Source of the DNA: Planctomycetales bacterium
GTDB lineage: Bacteria > Planctomycetota > Planctomycetia > Pirellulales > Thermoguttaceae
NCBI GenBank assembly: GCA_007119795.1
Contig: SKOZ01000048.1
Span: 1 to 64,000 of the forward strand
Length of the DNA: 64,000 bases
Direction of reading: 5' to 3'
In this document: positions 44,317 through 52,558 of the stretch, piece after piece
Numbering within the stretch: the stretch's first letter is position 1
Layout of the letters: each line of letters starts with the position of its first letter
Made by a program: the position numbers and the translations under genes
The notes under the pieces: generated by a model
What the model was told of the DNA's origin: nothing
Database searches by the model: none
Seen by the model: only the letters and a program-made list of their open reading frames with translations

Positions 44317-45018
44317 TTACGAGCCGGGTTCGTTCGCATCCGTGGACAGGACTCGACCGTTGCGCAGGTGAAGGACTTGGTCCGCCATGCGGCCTGACTG
44401 CTCGGGGTCGTGGCTGACCCAGATCGTGGCTCGCGAGGGGCCTTCGCCCACCCATGCATGGAGGAGCCGTTCCACGGCGGCGGTGGTCTGCGGGTCGAGG
44501 GCGGCCGTCGGCTCGTCGAAGAGGAGCACCGTCGGGTCGAGTTGCAGCGCCCTCAGCAGCGCGGCAATCTGCATCTCGCCGCCGGAGAGGTCGGCGGTTG
44601 CCTTGGTGAGGAAGCTCGCTTCGCGACCGAGCCGCGCCAGCCACTCGGTGATCCGCGCGCGGTCGTAGCGGCGCCCGGCGTGGACGGCCAGCGCGAAGGG
44701 CGATTGCAGGGCCTCCTCGACGGTACCGCCGAGCAGGGCGGGCCGCTGATGGAGGTAGACGACCTCGCGGCGGAACGCCGGGAGGCGGTTGCCGCGGACT
44801 TCCTCGCCGCGCCAGAACACCGTGCCGCTCTCGAGAGGATCCAGCAGGATCAGCGCCCGCATGAGAAGCGTCTTGCCCGAGCCGGACGGCCCGGCAAGCG
44901 CCAACCGCATTCCGGCCTTCAGCGTCACGGAGACGTGGTCCAGGAGCCAACCGTTGCCGTCCGGGTGACGGCGGGCGAGTTCTCGGGCGGTGAGCAGAGG
45001 TGGGTCGGACATGCACAT
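44317..45018 (-). CDS. ABC transporter ATPase (FetA/YbbL-like)
   Basis: A 233-residue ABC ATPase. Walker A GPSGSGKT (near residue 41), Q-loop YLHQRPALLGGTVEEAL, signature LSGGEMQ and Walker B VLLFDEPTAALDP with the H-switch WVSHDPEQ are all present. The segment around RPALLGGTVEEAL is like FetA/YbbL, partner of the FetB/YbbM permease in iron or metal efflux. No permease gene is beside it, so the partner is elsewhere or absent. Two adjacent in-frame ATG codons (45018 and 45012) could start it. It converges on the PPDK_N gene and is divergent from the GH2 gene. Confidence 0.87.
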   Translation of the reverse strand: MCMSDPPLLTARELARRHPDGNGWLLDHVSVTLKAGMRLALAGPSGSGKTLLMRALILLDPLESGTVFWRGEEVRGNRLPAFRREVVYLHQRPALLGGTVEEALQSPFALAVHAGRRYDRARITEWLARLGREASFLTKATADLSGGEMQIAALLRALQLDPTVLLFDEPTAALDPQTTAAVERLLHAWVGEGPSRATIWVSHDPEQSGRMADQVLHLRNGRVLSTDANEPGS

Positions 45019-45171
45019 CCGGGGACTTCGGCGAAGGGCCCAGACCTGGGGCCGGGAAATCCCGACCGGCTGCGGGCCGTTGCCTGCAAGATAGAGGCCG
45101 CAGCCGGCGGGGACAACCACCGCTATGATCCCCGGTGGCCTTACCCGGCTCCCCCTACCGCTGCCGCCCCG

Positions 45172-45200
45172 TTCACCGGCTGCGGCTGGGTTGTTAGACT
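45172..45200 (+). promoter_or_regulatory. Candidate promoter of the GH2 gene
   Basis: TTCACC and TAGACT are separated by 17 bases, 58 bases before the GH2 start codon. The same GTTAGACT stretch occurs in front of the DUF1207 gene (47748-47755). Confidence 0.45.
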
Positions 45201-45258
45201 GAGTGGTCGTGGCGTCAGGAAATCCACGATGCCCGGACCGAGAACAAGGAGCCGAAAT

Positions 45259-47532
45259 ATGCCAACCCTCCGGAAGCAAGGTGTCTTGTCCACCGCCTGT
45301 CTGGGCGCATTGCTGGCGATGGGGCTCTCCCCAGCCGCTGCCGACCAGTGGCAGCCGGTCGAAGGGCACATCATGACGCCCTGGGCTGAGGGGCTGACTC
45401 CCGAGAACGTCTGGCCGGAATATCCCCGTCCGATGCTGGTGCGGGAGGATTGGCAGAACCTCAACGGCCTCTGGGATTATGCCATCGTCCCCCGTTTGGC
45501 CGAAAAGCCGGACGAATTCGACGGGCAGATCCTCGTCCCCTTCGCCGTGGAATCGGCCCTCTCGGGGGTGAAGAGGCCGCTCCTCCCCGAGGACCGCCTC
45601 TGGTATCGGCGGAGCTTCACCATCCCGGAAGATTGGCAGGGGCAGCGCTTCCTGCTGCACTTCGGCGCCGTCGACTGGGAGGCTCGCGTGTGGGTCAACG
45701 GCGAGGAGTTGGGCGTCCACCGCGGCGGCTACAATTCCTTCTCGTTCGACGTCACCAATGCGCTGGCCGGACGGGACGAGCACGAACTGGTGGTCGCCGT
45801 CTGGGACCCCACCGACCAGGGGCCGCAACCTCGCGGCAAGCAGGTCCTCAATCCGCACGGCATCTGGTACACGGCGGTCTCGGGCATCTGGCAGACGGTT
45901 TGGCTGGAGCCGGTCCCCGCGGCTTCCATCGCCGGGATGAGGCATACGCCCGACATCACCGCGGGCACCCTTTCCTTGGAGGTCGAGACACGCGGGAAGG
46001 ACGGCGACTACCGCCTCCGTGCCGTAGCCCGCGATGGGGAAGAACCAGTCGCCGAAGCGGCCGCAGCCGCCGGCGAAACCCTGACCCTGACCATCGCCGA
46101 GCCGAAGCTCTGGACCCCGGACCACCCCTTCCTCTACGACCTCACCGTCGAACTGGTCCGCCAGGACGAGGTCGTCGACGCGGTGGAGAGCTACTTCGGC
46201 ATGAGGGAGGTCTCCGTCGAAGAGGACGAGGAGGGGATCGCCCGCATCCTCCTCAACGGCGAATTCCTCTTCCAGTACGGTCCGCTCGACCAGGGCTGGT
46301 GGCCCGACGGCCTCTACACGCCGGCCAGCGACGCGGCGCTCCGCTACGACGTGGAGATGACCAAGGAGCTGGGCTTCAACATGCTCCGCAAGCACGTGAA
46401 GATCGAACCCGCCCGCTTCTACTACTGGTGCGATCGCCTCGGCGTCCTCGTCTGGCAGGACATGCCCAACGGCGACCGCCACATCGGCGGCCAGGATCCG
46501 GACCTCGACCGTGCGCCGTTGTCCGCCGTCCAGTTCGAGTACGAGCTGAAGGCCTTGGTCGACACCTTCCAGAGCCATCCCTCGATCGTGATGTGGGTGA
46601 TCTTCAACGAGGGATGGGGGCAGTACGACACCGAGCGGCTGACCCGTTGGCTGCAGGAGTACGACCCCACGCGGCTGGTGAACTCGGCCAGCGGCTGGAC
46701 CGACCGCGGTGTGGGCGACGTCCACGACGTCCACCGCTATCCCGGCCCGGCGATGCCCGCACCCGAGGCCGAGCGGGCCATCGTCCTCGGGGAGTTCGGC
46801 GGCCTCGGACTGGTCATCGAAGACCATATCTGGCAGTTGGACGACGCCTGGGGCTACCGCTCCTACAAAACCAAGGAGGAGCTCACCGAGGCCTACCTGG
46901 ACTTGCTCGAGCGGCTCCGCCCCATGATCGGCCGCGGGCTCTCGGCAGCCGTCTACACGCAGACCAGCGACGTGGAGATCGAGGTCAACGGTCTTATGAC
47001 CTACGACCGCAAGGTGATCAAGTTCGATCCCGAGGTAGTCCGCCCCGCAGCCGAGCGGCTCTATGAACCCCCTCCCGAGATCCGTAGCGTGGTCCCCACC
47101 TCGCAACGTGAGGGCCGGACCTGGCGGTATACCCTCGAGGAGCCCGGCGAGGGCTGGTATGCCGAGGACTTCGACGACTCGGCCTGGGACGAAGGCCCGG
47201 GAGGCTTCGGCACGGAGATGACGCCTGGTTCGGTGGTCCGCACCGAGTGGTCGACGTCCGACATCTGGCTCCGCCGCACCTTCGAACTCGATTCGGCCGC
47301 CCTGGTGAACCCGCATCTGGTGATCCACCACGACGAGGACGCGGTGCTCTACCTCAACGGCGAGCGGATCGCGAGTTTTGAGGGCTATGTTACCGATTAT
47401 TTCCTGGTCCCCCTGGCACCCGGGGCCCGGAAACTGCTCCGCGAGGGCCGCAACACGCTGGCCGTCCACTGCCACCAGACGGAGGGTGGGCAGTACGTCG
47501 ACGTGGGGATTGTCGATGTGGTGCCGCGCTAA
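45259..47532 (+). CDS. Secreted glycoside hydrolase family 2 (beta-galactosidase/glucuronidase-like)
   Basis: A 757-residue exported enzyme cleaving a beta-glycosidic bond; the exact sugar is not visible. A signal peptide (TACLGALLAMGLSPAAA) is followed by the GH2 sugar-binding jelly roll (LWYRRSFTIP, WVNGEELGVHRGGYNSFSFD), an Ig-like domain, and the TIM barrel (LGFNMLRKHVKIEPARFYYW). The acid/base Glu is in FNEGWGQ (near residue 451) and the nucleophile Glu in LGEFGG (near residue 512). A C-terminal beta-sandwich of about 130 residues ends the protein. The start has AAGGAG 7 bases upstream. It is followed after 30 bases by a Cys/Lys-rich microprotein frame. Confidence 0.93.
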   Translation: MPTLRKQGVLSTACLGALLAMGLSPAAADQWQPVEGHIMTPWAEGLTPENVWPEYPRPMLVREDWQNLNGLWDYAIVPRLAEKPDEFDGQILVPFAVESALSGVKRPLLPEDRLWYRRSFTIPEDWQGQRFLLHFGAVDWEARVWVNGEELGVHRGGYNSFSFDVTNALAGRDEHELVVAVWDPTDQGPQPRGKQVLNPHGIWYTAVSGIWQTVWLEPVPAASIAGMRHTPDITAGTLSLEVETRGKDGDYRLRAVARDGEEPVAEAAAAAGETLTLTIAEPKLWTPDHPFLYDLTVELVRQDEVVDAVESYFGMREVSVEEDEEGIARILLNGEFLFQYGPLDQGWWPDGLYTPASDAALRYDVEMTKELGFNMLRKHVKIEPARFYYWCDRLGVLVWQDMPNGDRHIGGQDPDLDRAPLSAVQFEYELKALVDTFQSHPSIVMWVIFNEGWGQYDTERLTRWLQEYDPTRLVNSASGWTDRGVGDVHDVHRYPGPAMPAPEAERAIVLGEFGGLGLVIEDHIWQLDDAWGYRSYKTKEELTEAYLDLLERLRPMIGRGLSAAVYTQTSDVEIEVNGLMTYDRKVIKFDPEVVRPAAERLYEPPPEIRSVVPTSQREGRTWRYTLEEPGEGWYAEDFDDSAWDEGPGGFGTEMTPGSVVRTEWSTSDIWLRRTFELDSAALVNPHLVIHHDEDAVLYLNGERIASFEGYVTDYFLVPLAPGARKLLREGRNTLAVHCHQTEGGQYVDVGIVDVVPR

Positions 47533-47562
47533 GGACTTCCCGGAGATGAAAAGAGCTGCTCG

Positions 47563-47646
47563 ATGACCTGCAAGTACTGCAAAGGCAAGAAATGCATCAA
47601 GCGGTGCAAGAAGCGGAAGAAGGGCAGGAAGGGCAAAAAGAAATAG
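47563..47646 (+). CDS. 27-residue Cys/Lys-rich microprotein
   Basis: A very short frame starting MTCKYCKGKKCIKRCKK and ending in an Arg/Lys/Gly tail (RKKGRKGKKK), with C-x2-C and C-x3-C pairs that could bind a metal. It lies 30 bases after the GH2 stop codon. Its ATG overlaps the TGA of a six-codon frame (MKRAAR, from ATG 47546) as ATGA, which is a translational-coupling arrangement. No family is recognised, and it differs from ribosomal protein L36 in Cys spacing and lack of His. It may be a nucleic-acid or metal-binding peptide, or chance coding in a purine-rich stretch. Confidence 0.45.
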   Translation: MTCKYCKGKKCIKRCKKRKKGRKGKKK

Positions 47647-47725
47647 CCTCTGCGGACCCCATGTCGGCGATCCGAGGCGTGCCTCTTTGGTGTCTCGTGC
47701 GCCGTTGCGCCTGAGAAAAACTCGC

Positions 47726-47755
47726 CTGGCAATCCGCCCTGCGAGTAGTTAGACT
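47726..47755 (+). promoter_or_regulatory. Candidate promoter of the DUF1207 gene
   Basis: A TAGACT -10 (47750-47755) preceded by CTGGCA (47726-47731, 18-base spacer). It shares GTTAGACT with the GH2 promoter candidate. The -35 is weak. Confidence 0.35.
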
Positions 47756-47779
47756 CTCATGCCGTTGCGCGGAAGTGAG

Positions 47780-47794
47780 ACGAACGTTCGTTCG
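47780..47794. promoter_or_regulatory. LexA-box-like palindrome
   Basis: CGAACGTTCGTTCG (47781-47794) fits GAAC-N4-GTTC, the SOS box of Gram-positive LexA, and overlaps a perfect 12-base palindrome ACGAACGTTCGT. It is about 25 bases downstream of the candidate -10 and 62 bases before the DUF1207 start, a position where a repressor could block transcription. No SOS gene is adjacent, so the match may be chance. Confidence 0.35.
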
Positions 47795-47855
47795 CAGTCG
47801 GTCGATCCGCTTCTCCTACTTCGAGGGCCGCCACCGTCGCCACAGGAATCCCGCG

Positions 47856-48845
47856 ATGAAACGCCTCCGAACGCCTCCCAGGACCTGTGCCGCCGCCATA
47901 TTGGTGGGTTTCATTCTTTGTTGTTCCCAGGCCGCAGCCGAACCGGCGAACATGATGCCCGAGTGGCTGGTGGAGGGGGGGTACGGCGTTGCCGTCGAGC
48001 CCAGCGAGGATCGGTCTTGGTCGAGCGAGCGCACGCTCGACGCGGCCGTGGGGACTTCGCCGTGGCAGCCCACGGTGCCCCAGGACGTCTGGGAATGGCG
48101 GCTCCTCCCTGATGGGTTGATGTACCCCGCCTATCTGGCCGGGGGCCGCGAATCGCGGTTTGCTACGCACTGGGTCGACGGCGGCGAGCTGGGACCGCTC
48201 TGGGACGTCACCCTGGGCGGGCGCGTGGGCATCCTCCGCTTCGGCAGCCCGGGCCCCATCCGCCCCGAGGGTTGGCAGATCGATGTCGAAGGGGCCGCCT
48301 TCCCCCGCCTGGCCCTGGACTACGACCGCGACTTGCTCGGTGTCGACTTCCGCTTCGGCGTCCCCTTGACACTCCGCCGCGGCCCCCTGGAGGTGAAGCT
48401 CGCCTATTTCCACCTCAGTTCCCACATGGGCGACGAGCTCCTGCTCAAGGATCCCGACGCCGTGCGGATCAACTACGTCCGCGACGCCCTGGTTCTCGGC
48501 CTCTCCGTCTACCCCCGGCACAATCTGCGGCTCTACGGCGAGGCAGGCTGGGCCTTCTACATCGACGGTGGTGCCAGGCCGTGGGAGTTCCAGGTCGGCG
48601 TCGACATGGCCCCCACGCACCCCACCGGATTCCGCGGCGCCCCGTTCGTGGCCGTCAACGGCCGACTGCGGCAGGAGAACGATTTCGGCGGCAATCTCAC
48701 CGTGCAGGCCGGCTGGATGTGGCGGAGCGAGGCCGGCCGCACGCTGCGGGGCGGCTTCCACTTCTTCCAAGGCCAGGCGGAGCAGTTCCAGTGGTTCGAG
48801 CGTCACGAGCGCCTCGTCGGCGGGGGGCTCTGGTACGACTTCTGA
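47856..48845 (+). CDS. DUF1207 outer-membrane-type protein
   Basis: A 329-residue exported protein. A signal peptide (TCAAAILVGFILCCSQAAA) is followed by the DUF1207-like block LLPDGLMYPAYLAGGRESRF. The rest is alternating amphipathic beta-strands rich in aromatic residues (LWDVTLGGRVGILRFG, LEVKLAYFHLSSHMGDEL, LRLYGEAGWAFYI), and the protein ends with a Phe, the usual C-terminal residue of BAM-inserted beta-barrels (GGGLWYDF). A barrel in the outer membrane is therefore likely. The ATG at 47856 was chosen because the signal peptide starts there. It converges on the M14 peptidase gene with a 7-base gap. Confidence 0.86.
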   Translation: MKRLRTPPRTCAAAILVGFILCCSQAAAEPANMMPEWLVEGGYGVAVEPSEDRSWSSERTLDAAVGTSPWQPTVPQDVWEWRLLPDGLMYPAYLAGGRESRFATHWVDGGELGPLWDVTLGGRVGILRFGSPGPIRPEGWQIDVEGAAFPRLALDYDRDLLGVDFRFGVPLTLRRGPLEVKLAYFHLSSHMGDELLLKDPDAVRINYVRDALVLGLSVYPRHNLRLYGEAGWAFYIDGGARPWEFQVGVDMAPTHPTGFRGAPFVAVNGRLRQENDFGGNLTVQAGWMWRSEAGRTLRGGFHFFQGQAEQFQWFERHERLVGGGLWYDF

Positions 48846-48852
48846 TGCGCGC

Positions 48853-50046
48853 TCAGGGCCGGCGCGCGTGCCGCTCCAGGGCGTGCTCGAGCATCGCCTC
48901 GTAGAGGAGGAGCTGGATGTCGAGAAGCTGCAAGAGGCTGAGCCGGCCGTGGTCGGCATCGGAGATGCCGCGCGGCGACTCGAAGGTGAACGTCGTGGCG
49001 CCGCTGGTGTGGTAGACGGCGCTGGTCAGGTTCAGCGAGGCGGGGTGCGCCCCACCTTCGGCCCGCGGCTCGAAGAGGTGCTGCTGCCGGGGCAGCGCGG
49101 CGGCGTCGAGCTTGGGGTAGTAGCGTTCGGCCAGCTCGCGGACCTCTTGCTGGACCTCCAAGGGCACGTAGGCCGGCCGCAGGATGGCGGTGGCCGACTC
49201 GTGGCTGTGAAGCGAAACGGCCAGATCCGGGGCCTCTTCGCGGGCGATGCGGAGGATCGCCGGGGCCTCCGTGCTGAGCGGCTCGAAGAACTCGTCATGC
49301 ATCGGGTTGACGCCGATGTCGTTAAAATAGCAGCCCAGAAAACCCACCTCCTCGCCGACCATGGGGTGGATGCGCTTCGATGTGGGCCAGTGAGCTATGG
49401 TTGCGTCGGCCCAAGTGCCCATGCCCCAGAAGGCGCTTTCCTTGCCGGTCAGCCCCCGGGAAGTCTGCGGCTCGAAGCGGGCCACCCCGTCGGGGTTCCC
49501 CACGGGGATGATGAGCAGCCGGCACCGCTCTCCGAGCTCTCGCAACCGCCTCTGCGGCCGGCCGGCCAGGTCGCGGCCGGTCTCCATCACGGCGACGAGA
49601 CTTGCCAGTCCGGTAAGTGCCTCGGTCTCCTGGCCGTGGACGGGGCCGATGAAGAAGACCACCGGCTTTTCCCGGCGGGCGCGATCGGCAAAGGCCGCCT
49701 CTTCGCGGGCGCCCACCGCGGAATTGAAATTGGCCAGACGTGGAACGGGCTCGTGCGACCCGAAGGCGATCCGATGGATGGGACGGCCGCCGGGGGAGAG
49801 CGCGGCGATGCGGACCTCGGCCTGCTGGAGCGCCTCCCAGCGGGCCGAGAGTCCCTCCACTTTCCCCACCCAGAATTCCGGCAGCTCGCGTTCGGGGATC
49901 AGGCTGCGGGCCTCTTCCAGCGTCATCCGATCTGGCTCCTTAGCGGTGGTGGCCGCCTGCCCCAGGGAGAATACCAGTCCCCCCAAAGCGAAAAGGATCG
50001 CACGGCGCACGGCTATTCTCCTTAAGACGGCGAACGCGGGCTCCAA
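48853..50046 (-). CDS. M14-family zinc carboxypeptidase-like protein
   Basis: A 397-residue protein with an N-terminal signal or anchor (ILFALGGLVFSLGQA) and an M14 peptidase domain. The zinc motif is GPVHGQETEA (HxxE, near residue 136), the third ligand His is in SLHSHES (near residue 277), and the general-base Glu is in FTFESPRG (near residue 352). An Asn-Pro-Asp-Gly element (PVGNPDGVARF) supports the fold. It is probably periplasmic and removes C-terminal residues or cleaves a peptidoglycan or amide bond; the substrate is not predictable. Confidence 0.85.
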   Translation of the reverse strand: MEPAFAVLRRIAVRRAILFALGGLVFSLGQAATTAKEPDRMTLEEARSLIPERELPEFWVGKVEGLSARWEALQQAEVRIAALSPGGRPIHRIAFGSHEPVPRLANFNSAVGAREEAAFADRARREKPVVFFIGPVHGQETEALTGLASLVAVMETGRDLAGRPQRRLRELGERCRLLIIPVGNPDGVARFEPQTSRGLTGKESAFWGMGTWADATIAHWPTSKRIHPMVGEEVGFLGCYFNDIGVNPMHDEFFEPLSTEAPAILRIAREEAPDLAVSLHSHESATAILRPAYVPLEVQQEVRELAERYYPKLDAAALPRQQHLFEPRAEGGAHPASLNLTSAVYHTSGATTFTFESPRGISDADHGRLSLLQLLDIQLLLYEAMLEHALERHARRP

Positions 50047-50074
50047 CCAACCGGTACTGCCGGTCCGTTGCGGA

Positions 50075-50572
50075 TCAGCGCTGCGGACCCACCTCCTCTT
50101 CCATATTGTCGATGTAGCGGCGGAGCCGCTCCAGCTCGTCGCTCACCTCGCGGAGTTTGAGCAGGTTCTCCACCCGTTTGAGCAGCTCGAGCTTGTTCAC
50201 CGGTTTGGTGAGGAAGTCGTCGCAGCCGGCGGCCACGGCCCGCTCCACGTCGCCGTCCTCGTTCAGGGCGGTGACCATGAGGATCATGATGTTGGCCGTC
50301 TGGGGATCCTCCTTGAGCTGGCGGCAGACCTCGAAGCCGCTGAGCTTCGGCATCATGATGTCCAGGAGGATGAGGTGCGGCTGAAAGGCCGATACCTTCT
50401 CCAGCGTATCGCGGCCGTCGACCGCCACGGCGATCTCGCAGTCCACGCCGCTGAGGAAAGCTTCGATCAACTCCACGTTGGTGACGTTGTCGTCGGCGAT
50501 CAGGATGCGCGCCGGTGAGGGCGCTCGCTGGGCCGCCGAGAGGGATTTCGGCGATGGTTGTGGTGAAGTCAT
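50075..50572 (-). CDS. Stand-alone response-regulator receiver
   Basis: 165 residues. A single CheY-like receiver with the acidic pair DDN, phospho-acceptor Asp in LILLDIMMPKLSGFEV (near residue 69), Thr in VTALNEDGDV and Lys in LTKPVNKLELL. The last ~30 residues form an amphipathic helix (SDELERLRRYIDNMEEEV) that may dimerise or bind a partner. No output domain and no adjacent kinase are present, so it is an orphan receiver whose kinase must be sought elsewhere. Confidence 0.92.
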   Translation of the reverse strand: MTSPQPSPKSLSAAQRAPSPARILIADDNVTNVELIEAFLSGVDCEIAVAVDGRDTLEKVSAFQPHLILLDIMMPKLSGFEVCRQLKEDPQTANIMILMVTALNEDGDVERAVAAGCDDFLTKPVNKLELLKRVENLLKLREVSDELERLRRYIDNMEEEVGPQR

Positions 50573-50591
50573 ACCAGCATTTCTCCGGTTC

Positions 50592-51083
50592 TTACGCCTC
50601 CGTGCCCCGGACCTTCAGGGCCGTGCCGTAGGCGATCACCAGGACGCCAAAGGTCTTCTGCCGCTCTCCGCCGCCGACAGCCGAGGAACTGACGCGGACG
50701 TTCCATACGGCGTTGGCGCCGGCGGCCTGCGCCTGCCGGAGCATGCGGAGCAGGGCCTCGCGGCGGGCTCGCTCCATGAGTGTCTCGTAGGCGCGGATGC
50801 GCCCCCCCACCAGCCGGCGGAGCCCCGCAAGGAACGACTTGAGGCTGTCGCGGGCGATGGCTGCCTCGCCGCAGACGAGGGAAGCGTCGCTGGCCGCCCA
50901 GTTCTCGGGAAGCTGTTTCAGGTCGCTGACCACCAGGTGCCCCAGTTGCCGCTCCCCCTCCTCCAGACGGCGGAAGTGGTTCGCTTCGACGATCCAACCC
51001 ACCGCCACACCGGCCGCGGCCAACAGCAACGGCCCCAAGACGAAGAGCAACACGAAGAGTAAGGATAGCAGGAACTCGATCAT
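50592..51083 (-). CDS. Membrane-anchored YbjQ-like (UPF0145) protein
   Basis: A 163-residue protein. A strongly hydrophobic N-terminal helix (FLLSLLFVLLFVLGPLLLAAAG) anchors it. The rest resembles the YbjQ/UPF0145 putative heavy-metal-binding fold: VVSDLKQLPENW, then RARREALLRMLRQAQAAGANAVWNVRVSSSAV and FGVLVIAYGTALKV. The helix-strand pattern A-x-GANAV-N-R is shared with the upstream gene at 51115-51429, so the two are divergent paralogues in tandem (31-base gap). The metal-binding annotation of the family is by homology and not shown by residues here. Confidence 0.8.
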   Translation of the reverse strand: MIEFLLSLLFVLLFVLGPLLLAAAGVAVGWIVEANHFRRLEEGERQLGHLVVSDLKQLPENWAASDASLVCGEAAIARDSLKSFLAGLRRLVGGRIRAYETLMERARREALLRMLRQAQAAGANAVWNVRVSSSAVGGGERQKTFGVLVIAYGTALKVRGTEA

Positions 51084-51114
51084 CGTCGATGCCTCCGCCG
51101 GGCGGGCCGACCGG

Positions 51115-51429
51115 CTATTGCAGGACTACTGCCGTGCCGTAGGCGTAGAGCTCGGCGGCCCCGGAGGTGATGGCGCTGGTGGCGAAGCGGACATTGAGCA
51201 CGGCGTTGGCCCCCAAGCGTTCCGCTTCCGCGACCATACGGCCCAAGGCCTCGCGCCGCGCCTCGATGAGCAGGTCGGTGTAGCCGCGCAGCTCGCCGCC
51301 GAAGATGTTCTTCAGCCCGGCGGCGATGTCCCGCCCCACGTGCTTGGCTCGCACGGTGTTTCCCTGGACGAGCCCCTTGACTTCGACGATTGACTGACCG
51401 GGAACGTACTCCGTGTTGACGACAATCAC
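51115..51429 (-). CDS. YbjQ/UPF0145 family protein
   Basis: A 104-residue cytoplasmic member of the YbjQ family, whose members form pentamers. The start is the GTG at 51429 with AGGAG 7 bases upstream, giving VIVVNTEYVPGQSIVEVKG. The core LIEARREALGRMVAEAERLG with ANAVLNVRFATSAITSGAAE is canonical. It is upstream of the membrane-anchored paralogue and co-directional, so they are probably one transcript. The longer frame up to 52368 overlaps the UVR gene and is spurious. Confidence 0.9.
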   Translation of the reverse strand: MIVVNTEYVPGQSIVEVKGLVQGNTVRAKHVGRDIAAGLKNIFGGELRGYTDLLIEARREALGRMVAEAERLGANAVLNVRFATSAITSGAAELYAYGTAVVLQ

Positions 51430-51614
51430 CGATGGGCTCCTGGAAGTTTCCGAAAATGGCCTGGCCGGGAGGCCGGCTGCCGCCACCCCCCACACCTGCG
51501 ACTGCCGATCACCCACGTCCGGCGACGGCTTCACCGACGCCCTCTTATACGAGAAGCCGGCGCGGAACACAAGCGCCCTGTACAAGGTGCCCGTGAGGGG
51601 GGGGGTGCAATTTC

Positions 51615-52400
51615 CTAGTCGATGGGGGGGTCGCTCAAGCGGCGGATCTCGTCGCGCAAGCGCGCCGCCTCCTCGAATTCCTCGTGTGCCACGGCCTCGT
51701 CGAGGCGCCGGCGGAGAACCTGGACCTTCAGTCCGCTGTTGGAGGAAGGCTGCTCCGCCGCCAGTTCCAGAACCTCCTCCCGCCACCGCTCCAGATTGAC
51801 CAACTCCACGCACTCTTCGGCGCGGTGGCCCTGGCCGTATTCGTCGAGGAAGTCGCGGATGGCATCGATCCCCGACTCGATGACCTTCAGTGCCTCGGCC
51901 GCCTGGCCTGCCTGAACCAGCGGCGTGGCCACGGCCCGCGAATGCATCATCAGCACGTAGGGCCGCCACTGGTCGAACTGCATCTTCAGGCGATCGTCGT
52001 GGGTGTGCTGGCGGACAAAAGCGAAGAGTTCCAAGTTCCGCAGGGTGTCGCGGGCGCAGAGTGGGTAGCGTTCCAGGTGCCAGAAGCTGAGGTAGCGGTG
52101 GTAGAACTGCACGCCCTCCTGCCAGAGCAACGCGCAGTCCCGCTCCGAGAGGGTAAAGGGGGCCGAATCGGGGTGCGCCTCGTCGTGGGCCTGCTGCCGC
52201 GCCTGGCAGTAGTCCAGGAAGGTTTCGTACCCTTCGGGTCGACGGCCGTCCGGGCGGCCGTCGACCTCCATCTGCAAGAGCCCCAGGTCGAGCCGCAACT
52301 GGATTTTTTGGCGACCATCCTCCCCTTGGATGATCCGCACCATGGGTCTCTCGGGGTCGTAGTCCCACTCACTAAGGACCCGTGTGATATCGTGCGACAT
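51615..52400 (-). CDS. UVR-motif protein
   Basis: A 261-residue soluble protein of unknown role. The C-terminal 35 residues are a UVR (UvrB/UvrC) motif, LDEAVAHEEFEEAARLRDEI, which in UvrB/UvrC and in ClpC adaptor McsA mediates protein contacts. The N-terminal 200 residues contain mostly helices with conserved-looking patches (FLDYCQARQQAHDEAHPD, LLWQEGVQFYHRYLSFWHLE). The start at ATG 52400 (MSHDITRVLSEWDYDP) has GGAGG about 13 bases upstream, which is long. Three other conserved small genes surround it. Confidence 0.83.
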   Translation of the reverse strand: MSHDITRVLSEWDYDPERPMVRIIQGEDGRQKIQLRLDLGLLQMEVDGRPDGRRPEGYETFLDYCQARQQAHDEAHPDSAPFTLSERDCALLWQEGVQFYHRYLSFWHLERYPLCARDTLRNLELFAFVRQHTHDDRLKMQFDQWRPYVLMMHSRAVATPLVQAGQAAEALKVIESGIDAIRDFLDEYGQGHRAEECVELVNLERWREEVLELAAEQPSSNSGLKVQVLRRRLDEAVAHEEFEEAARLRDEIRRLSDPPID

Positions 52401-52558
52401 GATCTGGGTCGATCCTCCCCCGGTTCGGCACGCGGCCCTCCACGCGAGGGCCGCTCGGGACGGCACCGCCCCCTCGAAAGGACATGATGCGGCGCGGCAC
52501 CTAATGCCAGTGTAAACCGCCCGGCACGGAGAAGAGAAGGGGAGGCGCCTGTGCGGCG

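Noticed and set aside
41373..44459. 1028-codon leftward frame opposite the PPDK_N fusion
   Set aside because: Antisense shadow; the plus strand frame has all ATP-grasp motifs.
44317..47475. 1052-codon leftward frame extending the ABC ATPase
   Set aside because: The frame is merely open opposite the GH2 gene; ABC homology begins at 45018.
47563..47646. Microprotein as ribosomal protein L36
   Set aside because: L36 has a C-x2-C...C-x4-H zinc site in 37-38 residues; here the spacing is C-x2-C, C-x3-C with no His and the tail is pure Lys/Arg/Gly.
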